A stretch of 6,096 bases of DNA from Candidatus Roizmanbacteria bacterium CG11_big_fil_rev_8_21_14_0_20_36_8 (GTDB lineage Bacteria > Patescibacteriota > Microgenomatia > UBA1406 > GWC2-37-13): positions 1 through 6,096 of the forward strand of contig PCVM01000070.1 of NCBI GenBank assembly GCA_002796045.1, read 5' to 3'. The notes under the pieces were generated by a model. That model was given only the letters and a program-made list of their open reading frames with translations, was not told the DNA's origin and searched no databases. Both the position numbers and the translations under genes were made by a program. How positions within the stretch are numbered: the first letter of the stretch is position 1; each line of letters begins with the position of its first letter. This document shows positions 1 through 5,715 of the stretch, in pieces.

Positions 1-2
1 AG

Positions 3-143
3 GAAGAGCGTTCAGACAAAGAACTTACCGATGGACAAGTCATAAGGCAGATGGCGGTTAAAAACAACGTGAAAATGGTGACATCCGTTGAAGTTGCAAA
101 AGAGATTGTGAAGAAATTGCAGGCAGGACGAGTGAAGAAGTGA
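3..143 (+). CDS. carB: C-terminal end of carbamoyl-phosphate synthase large subunit (MGS-like domain), partial
   Basis: This is an open frame entering from the left edge with 46 codons and a TGA stop at 141-143; the start lies outside the window. The residues visible include DGQVIRQMAVKNN, then VKMVTSVEVAKEIVKKLQ. This fits the closing pattern of the MGS-like allosteric domain of CarB: D-x-x-x-IR-x-x-AV, a short strand, a Thr, then an Ala-rich helix ending in a Leu. CarB makes carbamoyl phosphate from glutamine-derived ammonia, bicarbonate and ATP, the first step of UMP (and arginine) synthesis in the cytoplasm. The pyrD start at the far end of the window supports a pyrimidine-gene setting. 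Only the tail is visible, so another protein carrying an MGS-like fold, or a chance resemblance, cannot be excluded. Its stop codon abuts the stop of the convergent 87-residue gene. Confidence 0.55.
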   Translation, partial: EERSDKELTDGQVIRQMAVKNNVKMVTSVEVAKEIVKKLQAGRVKK

Positions 144-407
144 TTATTTTGACCAAAAGATTTGCGGATTTTGTATGAGTGGTGGATGGTTGCCACATAT
201 GTGGCAACCATCCAAAGTCCAATAGCTGACTTCAATTGTTCCGTCTTGTAGAGTAGCCTCAACTGCAAACTCAGTTCCAGTTGTTCCCGTAATAGTGCTT
301 ACTGATACAATGGCACATGATCCTTGAATAGTCATTTCTGTATATCCGATTGTTCCACCATTTGTGCCTGCGATAAGCGCACCCATAAACGAAGGTCTTT
401 CAAACAT
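144..407 (-). CDS. Small protein of unknown function, 87 residues
   Basis: I do not recognise this protein. It is the last gene of the minus-strand operon, starting 17 bases after the amidohydrolase stop. It has no signal peptide or membrane segment. The middle part (about residues 10-63) is rich in Gly, Thr, Ile and Val and looks like alternating beta strands. Residues 68-71 form a Cys-x-x-Cys pair (CHIC) with another Cys at 31 and His at 69 and 74, so a metal site or disulfide is possible. Codon choice looks like that of the neighbours, with many GNN codons. No Shine-Dalgarno sequence precedes the ATG at 405-407; Met8 is an alternative start. The 3' end contains a perfect 30-bp palindrome encoding residues 65-75. 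The gene could be spurious, since it fills an interval of about 280 bases between convergent genes, but the open frame spans nearly all of that interval. Confidence 0.5.
   Translation of the reverse strand: MFERPSFMGALIAGTNGGTIGYTEMTIQGSCAIVSVSTITGTTGTEFAVEATLQDGTIEVSYWTLDGCHICGNHPPLIQNPQIFWSK
184..213. repeat. Perfect 30-bp palindrome with hairpin potential
   Basis: The left arm GGATGGTTGCCACAT (184-198) is followed without spacer by its exact reverse complement (199-213), centred on CATATG. It lies 41 bases past the carB stop and inside the last quarter of the 87-residue minus-strand gene. Neither side has a T-run, so it is not a standard intrinsic terminator. A folded RNA would have a stem of about 13 bp with a small AUAU loop, from either strand. 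Possible roles are protecting mRNA 3' ends between the convergent genes, a site for a dimeric protein, or a dispersed palindromic element. Confidence 0.85.
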
Positions 408-424
408 ACATTCAGTTGAATTGT

Positions 425-1405
425 TTATGCTATCCCCAGAACTTTTCTCCCGTTAACAGTGGCGATTTTGACCAACTCATCAAGATCCATAAAACGATTG
501 CCAATTGCCATAAGCTTCAGTTCGCTCCACATATCGCCATCGGTAAACGGAAGCATATAATCTGCGATGTTGTCTGAGCCTATCGCAACAGTGATACCAT
601 GTTTGACGAGCTCATCAACTGGGGTGAGTGCGTTGTGAAATGGCTGGCTCTCTTCATGTCGTGGGGCATCGATCCAGGCGGTAGGGCAGCCGATAATCAT
701 AACCTTAGCTTGTTGTAATTTTTTATACACTTTCTTGCGATAAGCCTTTGGGTGCGCAGCAAGTGACACTGAGTGAATTGCAACCACCTTGCCTTGCATA
801 CCGTACTCTATAGTTTTATCTGCAAGCATCTCTGTTTCCTTATCAGAGTGGAGATTAAATTGATCTACGTGAACGTGTACCATTTTCCCTAATTTTTTAG
901 CTGTAGAAAGTAAAATATTAAAATGCTCTTCGCCTTTACCATAATCACGTTCATCCCTTTTGGGAAGCCCTCCGATAATGTCTACCATCTCAGCGCCAAT
1001 ATCAAACCATTTTCGAGCTGCAGGTTCTATAACGCCCTTCAATGTTTGTCCGATTAATACCACTTCTATTTGGTCTTGATAACTTTCTTTTGCCTTTAGT
1101 GCAGCCTTAATCGCACGATCTTCTACAATTGGGTCAACATCGATAAATGATCCAACTGCAGTTACTCCCTGATCTATCATGAGCTCAAGCGCCTTTGAAA
1201 TCCGCCTGTAATACTCATCTTCTGAAGCGTGTTTTACAGCATCAACAATATCCCATTTTTCCTCAAGCATGTATTTTTTGTAAATATCGAGACTATCTGG
1301 GCTGATGGTGAAGGCACGGTCAATATGAGCGTGAGCATTTACCCATCCCCCATTTTTTTTAATTTCTCCGATGATTAGATCTTTGAAGTTCCAGTGGATT
1401 GACAT
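425..1405 (-). CDS. Amidohydrolase of the cytosine deaminase type, barrel-only form
   Basis: This is a metal-dependent hydrolase of the amidohydrolase superfamily, closest in pattern to cytosine deaminase (CodA), which turns cytosine into uracil. Visible motifs: HAHID with metal ligands His25 and His27; Gln120 in IGQ where CodA has the pyrimidine-binding Gln156; His179 in HVDQ (CodA His214); His211 in AIHSVSLA (CodA His246); Asp278 in GSDN (CodA Asp313). Two differences matter: Gln182 replaces the catalytic Glu217 of CodA, and Asn279 replaces Asp314, a residue affecting substrate choice. At 326 residues against 427 for CodA, it starts about 20 residues before the HxH motif and stops just after the final helix (GRKVLGIA), so the flanking beta-sandwich is essentially absent. 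The gene follows udk by 21 bases, which suits pyrimidine salvage. The family call is firm; the substrate is uncertain and codA should not be assigned without testing. No Shine-Dalgarno sequence is seen. Confidence 0.8.
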   Translation of the reverse strand: MSIHWNFKDLIIGEIKKNGGWVNAHAHIDRAFTISPDSLDIYKKYMLEEKWDIVDAVKHASEDEYYRRISKALELMIDQGVTAVGSFIDVDPIVEDRAIKAALKAKESYQDQIEVVLIGQTLKGVIEPAARKWFDIGAEMVDIIGGLPKRDERDYGKGEEHFNILLSTAKKLGKMVHVHVDQFNLHSDKETEMLADKTIEYGMQGKVVAIHSVSLAAHPKAYRKKVYKKLQQAKVMIIGCPTAWIDAPRHEESQPFHNALTPVDELVKHGITVAIGSDNIADYMLPFTDGDMWSELKLMAIGNRFMDLDELVKIATVNGRKVLGIA

Positions 1406-1411
1406 ATAAGT

Positions 1412-1435
1412 TAAATTGCTAAACTGCTAAATTGC
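1412..1435. repeat. Three tandem copies of an 8-bp unit across the udk stop
   Basis: The plus strand shows TAAATTGC, TAAACTGC, TAAATTGC in direct succession, with one mismatch in the middle copy and partial extensions on both sides. On the coding (minus) strand this reads as TTTAGCAA-like units. The array contains the last codons and TAG stop of udk (1427-1429) and most of the 21-base gap before the amidohydrolase start, so the spacing between the two genes may have varied by repeat slippage. Confidence 0.8.
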
Positions 1436-2059
1436 TTTCAATCTCTTCTCAACAGTATGAATAATTGTTGATACCGCTTTTTCATTCTTTCCACCACGTG
1501 GGACGATGATATCGGCAAATTCCTTCGTGGGTTCGACAAATTTCTCATGCATTGGTCGTGCAAAAGCAATGTACTGTGCGTACACAGAGTCGAGCGTCCG
1601 ACCACGTTCCTCAAAATCGCGTTTTGCGCGTCTTAAAATACGAATATCAGCAGGGACGTCGACAAAAACCTTCAGATCCATCAAATCGCGTAAAGCTGGA
1701 TCGTCAAATATCAAAATACCTTCGATGATGATGAGTGGGGCAGGATCAGCGTGGGTTGTTGTGGCGGCTTTTCGTGTGTGATTGGTAAAATCATATATGG
1801 GGACATCGATCGATTTTCCGTCGAGAAGCTGTTTGAGGTGAGCGATAAATAAATCAGTCTCGAGTGCATCGGGGTGATCATAGTTTGTCTTGATCCGTTC
1901 TTCCATCGATTTTTCCGACTGGTCCTTATAGTAGCGATCATGGGGGATGTAGACGGCTTTATCTCTAAAATAGTCCTGAATTTTTTCAGAAATAGTTGTT
2001 TTACCAGAACCGGTGCCACCGGCAATGCCGAGGATGAAAGGAGTGTGCATAGTTGTCAT
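1427..2059 (-). CDS. udk: Uridine kinase
   Basis: Uridine/cytidine kinase phosphorylates uridine or cytidine to UMP or CMP with ATP or GTP, a cytoplasmic salvage step. The 210 residues match the usual length (E. coli Udk has 213). Motifs in order: Walker A GGTGSGKTT at 14-22; HDRYYKD at 40-46, the DxYY nucleoside-site motif of the family; NYDHPDA at 59-65; PIYDFTNHTR at 87-96; IIEGILIF at 111-118, the Walker B-like strand; the Arg-rich lid from about 138 to 154 with RRAKRD and ERGR; KFVEPTK at 173-179; and ADIIVPRGG near 182-190. All expected key residues appear present. Met4 is a possible alternative start. The gene lies between the 275-residue unknown gene and the deaminase-like gene on the same strand, consistent with co-transcription from the promoter near 2950. 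No Shine-Dalgarno sequence is seen. Confidence 0.95.
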   Translation of the reverse strand: MTTMHTPFILGIAGGTGSGKTTISEKIQDYFRDKAVYIPHDRYYKDQSEKSMEERIKTNYDHPDALETDLFIAHLKQLLDGKSIDVPIYDFTNHTRKAATTTHADPAPLIIIEGILIFDDPALRDLMDLKVFVDVPADIRILRRAKRDFEERGRTLDSVYAQYIAFARPMHEKFVEPTKEFADIIVPRGGKNEKAVSTIIHTVEKRLKAI

Positions 2060-2082
2060 ATCTTAGAATGATTTTGGAGAAA

Positions 2083-2103
2083 ATGCAATCAAAGTTATTG
2101 CAT
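2083..2103 (-). repeat. Short inverted repeat in the gap before udk
   Basis: ATGCAAT (2083-2089) and ATTGCAT (2097-2103) are exact inverted copies separated by 7 bases. On the minus strand this would form a 7-bp AT-rich hairpin followed by only a short T-run (TTTTCTCC). It sits between the stop of the 275-residue gene (2116) and the udk start (2059). It could be a weak terminator, a processing site or an operator; it is too weak to assign a role. Confidence 0.4.
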
Positions 2104-2115
2104 GGTGCGATGCGG

Positions 2116-2943
2116 TCAAGTGGAATGAGTATTTACAGAGAGGCTCGAGGGAAGCGACAAGCTCCACACACCGCGCTGACTGAAGGTGAAATTATCTGAA
2201 TTGTCAGGATCGGCACATTGAAACCCAGCTTCTTCAACTGGTGTACTAGTATCAATAATGCCATAAGAAATTAATTCCATAGTCGTGGCGTTTTTCCTTA
2301 CAAAACGCACTGCATGTGGATGTTGTGGGTCGCCTGTTTTAATCATCATACGTGGTGTAATGACACCTGCAGCATTTAGCACATATGAATCATTTTGAGA
2401 TAGATCGAGAGTTTGAAAAGCATATTGTGAAAGATCTGCAAGATTAGTTGGGATCGGGAGATCGTTTTTTGATACTGATATGTCTGCTCCTTGAAGACCA
2501 TCTAAACCGTCATAGTGTGCTGTGACTACTCTCCAGTTCCCGGTTAAGTCCAGCAGGGCAGACGCAAATTGTACTTGCAAAACACCGTTCACATTTGTTC
2601 TTGTAAGAATTGTGGATGAAGCTTCACCAAGTGTTTGCACATCGCCGCCATGTTTGCCCATAAGTAAAGTAAAAGGCATACAGTTGGGATCGGGGTCGAT
2701 CATGAGCCAATCTTGAGAATCGAGTCCTAATCGAGAAACAAATTGTTTTAAATTATTAAACCCATGAGAACCCATTGTTGTGAGTATTTCGTCGAATCCT
2801 ATCGGTGATTTTGGGACAGGGTGTATAGTATCAAGACGCATGACAGACCCAGGCATCATTTGTGTATATATTTTGTATCTATGTTGTGCTTCAGGGCTCA
2901 TATTGTGCGTATTATATATCATAAACTCCACACGCGCACACAT
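2116..2943 (-). CDS. Protein of unknown function, 275 residues
   Basis: I do not recognise this protein and can assign no family. It is the first gene of the minus-strand operon that continues into udk 56 bases later. No signal peptide, membrane segment or classical nucleotide-binding motif is visible, so it is probably cytoplasmic and soluble. The N-terminal 75 residues look helical and Met-rich. A mixed segment follows, with MIDPDPN at 81-87 and GKHGGD at 96-101. The rest (about 110-265) looks strand-rich and ends in a Ser-rich tail. Two Asp-Pro pairs lie at 83-86, one at 205-206 (GDPQHPH) and one at 245-246. Codon choice resembles the neighbours. The start at Met1 is supported by a TATAAT box 6 bases upstream, which predicts a leaderless mRNA beginning at or beside this ATG; Met8 and Met15 are alternatives. 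Co-transcription with udk hints at, but does not prove, a link to nucleotide metabolism. Confidence 0.75.
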   Translation of the reverse strand: MCARVEFMIYNTHNMSPEAQHRYKIYTQMMPGSVMRLDTIHPVPKSPIGFDEILTTMGSHGFNNLKQFVSRLGLDSQDWLMIDPDPNCMPFTLLMGKHGGDVQTLGEASSTILTRTNVNGVLQVQFASALLDLTGNWRVVTAHYDGLDGLQGADISVSKNDLPIPTNLADLSQYAFQTLDLSQNDSYVLNAAGVITPRMMIKTGDPQHPHAVRFVRKNATTMELISYGIIDTSTPVEEAGFQCADPDNSDNFTFSQRGVWSLSLPSSLSVNTHST

Positions 2944-2949
2944 AAAAGT

Positions 2950-2955
2950 ATTATA
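2950..2955 (-). promoter_or_regulatory. Promoter -10 box for the minus-strand operon
   Basis: The plus-strand sequence ATTATA reads TATAAT on the minus strand. It ends 6 bases before the ATG of the 275-residue gene (2941-2943), which places the expected transcription start at or within a base or two of the A of the start codon. No good -35 hexamer is present at 15-18 bp; TTGCAT on the minus strand (2970-2975) leaves a spacer of only 14. The call rests on the perfect hexamer and its placement. Confidence 0.65.
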
Positions 2956-2958
2956 AGC

Positions 2959-2964
2959 TATAAT
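2959..2964 (+). promoter_or_regulatory. Promoter -10 box for the HD-domain gene
   Basis: A perfect TATAAT lies 5 bases before the ATG at 2970, so the transcript should start at or very near the start codon. The best -35 candidate at a normal distance is weak (CGCACA, 2935-2940, 18-bp spacer). It is separated by only 3 bases (AGC) from the opposed TATAAT of the minus-strand operon, so RNA polymerase could not occupy both promoters at once. Confidence 0.65.
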
Positions 2965-2969
2965 AACAC

Positions 2970-4643
2970 ATGCAAGAGCTGAATCTACCTTTATTTCCTC
3001 CAGATATACCGACTGCCATTGATATTAAAACTTCAAACGGCAACTATGACCAAGTGGATTATGGAGAAGCCTTCGCTAATACTCTCCGATCTTTTCTTTT
3101 ACACAAAGAAAATTCAGCATTTGGGAACAAACTAAGAAGAGCTATGGATGATCCTGAGCTCGCTCATCATGGACACCATCATTCACGGCATGTGGAAAAA
3201 GCCGCAGAGTGGGCGCTCAGAATGATGCTACAAAAAGGGAAGTTTGATACTTGTGCGCTTGGTTTTCAAGAGGATATCGTGGCATTTTCCCTATTTCATT
3301 ATCTTCACGATCTCGATCAGCAGATGACGGCATTGTGCAATGTAGATTCGAAAAAATATCTCAGAGATCAGGATAGGACAACATCTATTAGTGAAAAGAG
3401 GGGACACGGTATTGCAGCTGCTGTTATAGCTCTTGCGCTTGCACAAGATATCGCTGATTCTACGGGAATTTCTCTGGATCAAGCCAGACGAATTATGTCA
3501 TCTTCCGCGATCATGATGCTTCGGCATGACGAGCCAGAACAGTTTGATAAGACGTTTAATCAAGACAATTCAAAGGGATATACGATTGAAAACGGCAAGC
3601 AGATCCCACTTTCAGGAGGGGAGCTGTATAATTCATTTATTAACGACCAACTCGACGTCTTTACACTTTCACCGAGCCAGCTCATATATGTGTTGGACAG
3701 AGCAAAATCGAAGCATCACAATGCCATTCCAGGGTCATTCTATGGGCTTGATCCGAGTTTTGAAGAAGAGCACTTAGAGATTTTACATAGTTTGGCAAAT
3801 GATGAAAATCCGTTGTTTGACACTCAAGATCAGTCTTCCCAGCAGACACGAGAGCGTATTGTAGATCTTTCTGAAATTGCTTACTGGGCAGATATATCTG
3901 ACATGATCAGTCCGTATACCGATCAAATTACACGAACTCTACTCACACAATATTCACTGCAGCGGCCTTTGAGCGCATTTTCTGATAGTAGTCGTACTGT
4001 CGAAGAATCTTTCCAAGCAGTCATGGGAAATGAAGGAGGTTCTCTCCGAGGTGATGATGAGCGTATCTTCTGGGAGCTCGTGTATGCTGGGAGCTTCAGA
4101 GAAAATTCATTTATAGCAGATGACCCAGAAATCTATAAATTCACCCGTGAGCACGTCATGCTTAGTGCGATTGCATTTAAGCGATTTGGTGAAGCAATAA
4201 TCCAGAAACAGTATGCTATTATCAATGAGCTATATATCGCGAGGCTGAATAGGTATACGGAAAAATACATGAAAAGATGGAAACATAGCCCTGAAGAAAA
4301 TATTTTGATAGAGCATGTTTTTCACAAAAGAGTTAAGCAAATAATTGATGAAAAAAATGCATTGTTACTACACGTCAGTTCAGTCAAACCCGGATGCGAT
4401 ATATCGAGTCGCGAGGAGATGGATACCAAACTGAGGAAGTTTCAGGAATTGTCTAGTATGGTTATTGATATGCTAAAAAACAAACTTGGAGTCGATGACG
4501 CTCAGATGGCAAAGTATGAAGGTACTGTCTCGGATTTTTCTCCTGCTGAAACTCAGTTTTACACAGCAAGCGACTCGCTCCCAATTCGTGGATTTAAAAT
4601 ATTAGAAAGTGGGCAAATTATAGTATCTAGTAGAATAGAATAA
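2970..4643 (+). CDS. HD-domain-like phosphohydrolase family protein, 557 residues, substrate unknown
   Basis: The N-terminal half carries a spaced set of His and Asp residues like the HD superfamily of metal-dependent phosphohydrolases. A His-rich stretch at 66-74 ends in HSRH, which would supply the first His. The HD dyad is His113-Asp114 within a hydrophobic helix (SLFHYLHDLDQ). RGHG with His146 begins the next helix, MMLRHDEPE gives His186-Asp187, and IAYWADISD gives Asp308 as the candidate closing Asp. Between about 195 and 300 is a long insertion-like segment. The C-terminal part (390-510) is helical and charged with coiled-coil character, ending in a short strand-like tail; it matches nothing I know. 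HD enzymes act on nucleotides, cyclic dinucleotides, (p)ppGpp or nucleic-acid ends, and the substrate here cannot be told from sequence. The start is fixed by a TATAAT 5 bases upstream. The gene stops 1 base before polX and is probably co-transcribed with it. Confidence 0.6.
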   Translation: MQELNLPLFPPDIPTAIDIKTSNGNYDQVDYGEAFANTLRSFLLHKENSAFGNKLRRAMDDPELAHHGHHHSRHVEKAAEWALRMMLQKGKFDTCALGFQEDIVAFSLFHYLHDLDQQMTALCNVDSKKYLRDQDRTTSISEKRGHGIAAAVIALALAQDIADSTGISLDQARRIMSSSAIMMLRHDEPEQFDKTFNQDNSKGYTIENGKQIPLSGGELYNSFINDQLDVFTLSPSQLIYVLDRAKSKHHNAIPGSFYGLDPSFEEEHLEILHSLANDENPLFDTQDQSSQQTRERIVDLSEIAYWADISDMISPYTDQITRTLLTQYSLQRPLSAFSDSSRTVEESFQAVMGNEGGSLRGDDERIFWELVYAGSFRENSFIADDPEIYKFTREHVMLSAIAFKRFGEAIIQKQYAIINELYIARLNRYTEKYMKRWKHSPEENILIEHVFHKRVKQIIDEKNALLLHVSSVKPGCDISSREEMDTKLRKFQELSSMVIDMLKNKLGVDDAQMAKYEGTVSDFSPAETQFYTASDSLPIRGFKILESGQIIVSSRIE

Positions 4644-4644
4644 T

Positions 4645-5715
4645 ATGAGCGAAAAGTTTTCAAACAAATCAATTTCTCAACTTCTTCGAAATGTTGCAAC
4701 AGTGTATCTACTGCTTGAGGGATCTGAGTCAGAAAAAAATAATCGTTTTAAAATAATTGCATACCAAAAAGCTGCTGATATTGTCGAGCAAATGCCTGAA
4801 AATTTGTATGAAGTCTGGAAGATCGGTAGGCTTCAAAAAGTACCAGGAATTGGGCCTGGTATTGGTTCAAAACTGGATGAGTATTTTCGGAGTGGGAGAT
4901 CAGAGCGCTTTGAAGAAATTCTCGCCATGATTCCCTCTACTGTTTTTACTTTGATGAAAATTCCTGGAATGGGTCCCAAGAAAGCTTTCAAATTAGTACT
5001 TAAGTTTGGACTAGTAAATGATCAAACTTTAATAAATGATTTATGCAAAATCGCAGATGATGGGCGGATCGCAGAGTTGCCTGGATTTGGTGAAAAATCT
5101 CAAAGTGATATCATCGAAGGAATTGAGTTATTTAAGCGAAAAGATAAAAGAGAGGAGAGAATACCATTCAAAAATGCAGAAAAAATAGCAGATGAAATCG
5201 TTTTATATTTAAAAAAACTCAGTCCAATCATTAAAAGAATTGACACCTTAGGTTCTCTTCGAAGAAAGGAAAAAACGATAGGGGATATCGATATCGCCGC
5301 AGTTGTTGAAACGTCCTATAAAAAAGGGATAGTCCCGAAACGGGACTATCCCTATCTGAAAATCATAGAGCACTTTCTAAAATATCCAGGCGTTCGGTCG
5401 GTTGAAGCGGCTGGCGACGCAAAAGCCTCTATTCTAATTGATGAAAATATCCGAGTCGACCTCAGAGTTCATGATGAGGATGGTTACGGCACAATGCTTC
5501 AGTATTTCACAGGCAGCAAAGCGCATAATATTAAATTGAGAGAGCATGCATTAAAAAAAGGATATTCACTAAATGAGTATGGCCTTAAAAATCTTGAAAG
5601 TGGAGAAGTTATGAAATTCGCAAATGAAGAGTTGCTATATTCTTTTTTGGGGCTTGAATTTATTCCTCCTGAAAAAAGACGTGGAGATAATGAGATTACA
5701 GAAGCTTTGAAATGA
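4645..5715 (+). CDS. polX: Family X DNA polymerase (PolX) without the PHP domain
   Basis: This is a template-dependent gap-filling DNA polymerase of the Pol beta type, expected to act in base excision or break repair. Order of parts: 8-kDa-like N-terminal domain with helix-hairpin-helix VPGIGPGIGSK (66-76); a second HhH, IPGMGPKKA (106-114); a third, LPGFGEKS (145-152); the palm with GSLRR (203-207) and GDIDI, giving catalytic Asp214 and Asp216; Asp272 in VDLRV as the third acid; YFTGSKAHN (287-295) in the nucleotide-binding region; then NEYGL (310-314). The catalytic triad is intact. Bacterial PolX normally runs to about 570 residues with a C-terminal PHP exonuclease domain. Here the chain ends at residue 356, just after LGLEFIPPE, the usual linker to PHP, and the next gene is pyrD, so no remnant follows. 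Residues 227-237 are encoded by a perfect hairpin and look like an extra loop. The gene starts 1 base after the HD gene; TAGAAT at 4631-4636 is a possible weak internal promoter. Confidence 0.93.
   Translation: MSEKFSNKSISQLLRNVATVYLLLEGSESEKNNRFKIIAYQKAADIVEQMPENLYEVWKIGRLQKVPGIGPGIGSKLDEYFRSGRSERFEEILAMIPSTVFTLMKIPGMGPKKAFKLVLKFGLVNDQTLINDLCKIADDGRIAELPGFGEKSQSDIIEGIELFKRKDKREERIPFKNAEKIADEIVLYLKKLSPIIKRIDTLGSLRRKEKTIGDIDIAAVVETSYKKGIVPKRDYPYLKIIEHFLKYPGVRSVEAAGDAKASILIDENIRVDLRVHDEDGYGTMLQYFTGSKAHNIKLREHALKKGYSLNEYGLKNLESGEVMKFANEELLYSFLGLEFIPPEKRRGDNEITEALK
5320..5353 (-). terminator. Hairpin inside polX, terminator-like on the minus strand
   Basis: The arms AGGGATAGTCCCG (5325-5337) and CGGGACTATCCCT (5341-5353) are perfect reverse complements around a 3-base loop AAA. 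Read on the minus strand, the GC-rich stem is followed by six T (5325-5320), the form of an intrinsic terminator, but there is no minus-strand gene here for it to end. On the plus strand it encodes PolX residues 227-237 (KGIVPKRDYPY), where related PolX proteins appear to have a shorter connection. It may be an in-frame palindromic element that brought its own terminator shape. Confidence 0.75.

Noticed and set aside
184..213. The palindrome as an intrinsic terminator for carB or for the minus-strand operon
   Set aside because: The stem is strong, but neither strand has a T-tract after it, and for the minus strand it comes before the stop codon.
1346..1360. Run of eight A followed by T and five G on the amidohydrolase coding strand, as a programmed frameshift site
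   Set aside because: The zero frame continues correctly into the HAHID motif and full barrel, so no shift is needed, and no downstream stimulatory structure is visible.
425..1405. The amidohydrolase as dihydroorotase (PyrC)
   Set aside because: A pyr context made this attractive, but the HVDQ, IHSVSLA and GSDN motifs follow the cytosine deaminase pattern and there is no carboxylated-Lys motif of a binuclear dihydroorotase.
1506..1781. Plus-strand open frame of 91 codons opposite udk
   Set aside because: It lies wholly inside udk on the other strand, has an Arg/Ser-rich composition typical of a shadow frame and no promoter or family resemblance.
2970..4643. The HD protein as a dGTPase or (p)ppGpp synthetase/hydrolase
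   Set aside because: The HD spacing is only generally similar and none of the family-specific motifs I know for those enzymes is visible.
5284..5295. GATATCGATATC palindrome in polX
   Set aside because: It encodes part of the conserved GDIDI catalytic motif, so codon constraint explains it.
141..5715. TGA read as glycine, as in SR1/Gracilibacteria
   Set aside because: TGA ends the carB tail, the 275-residue gene and polX at sensible points, and conserved glycines are encoded by GGN.
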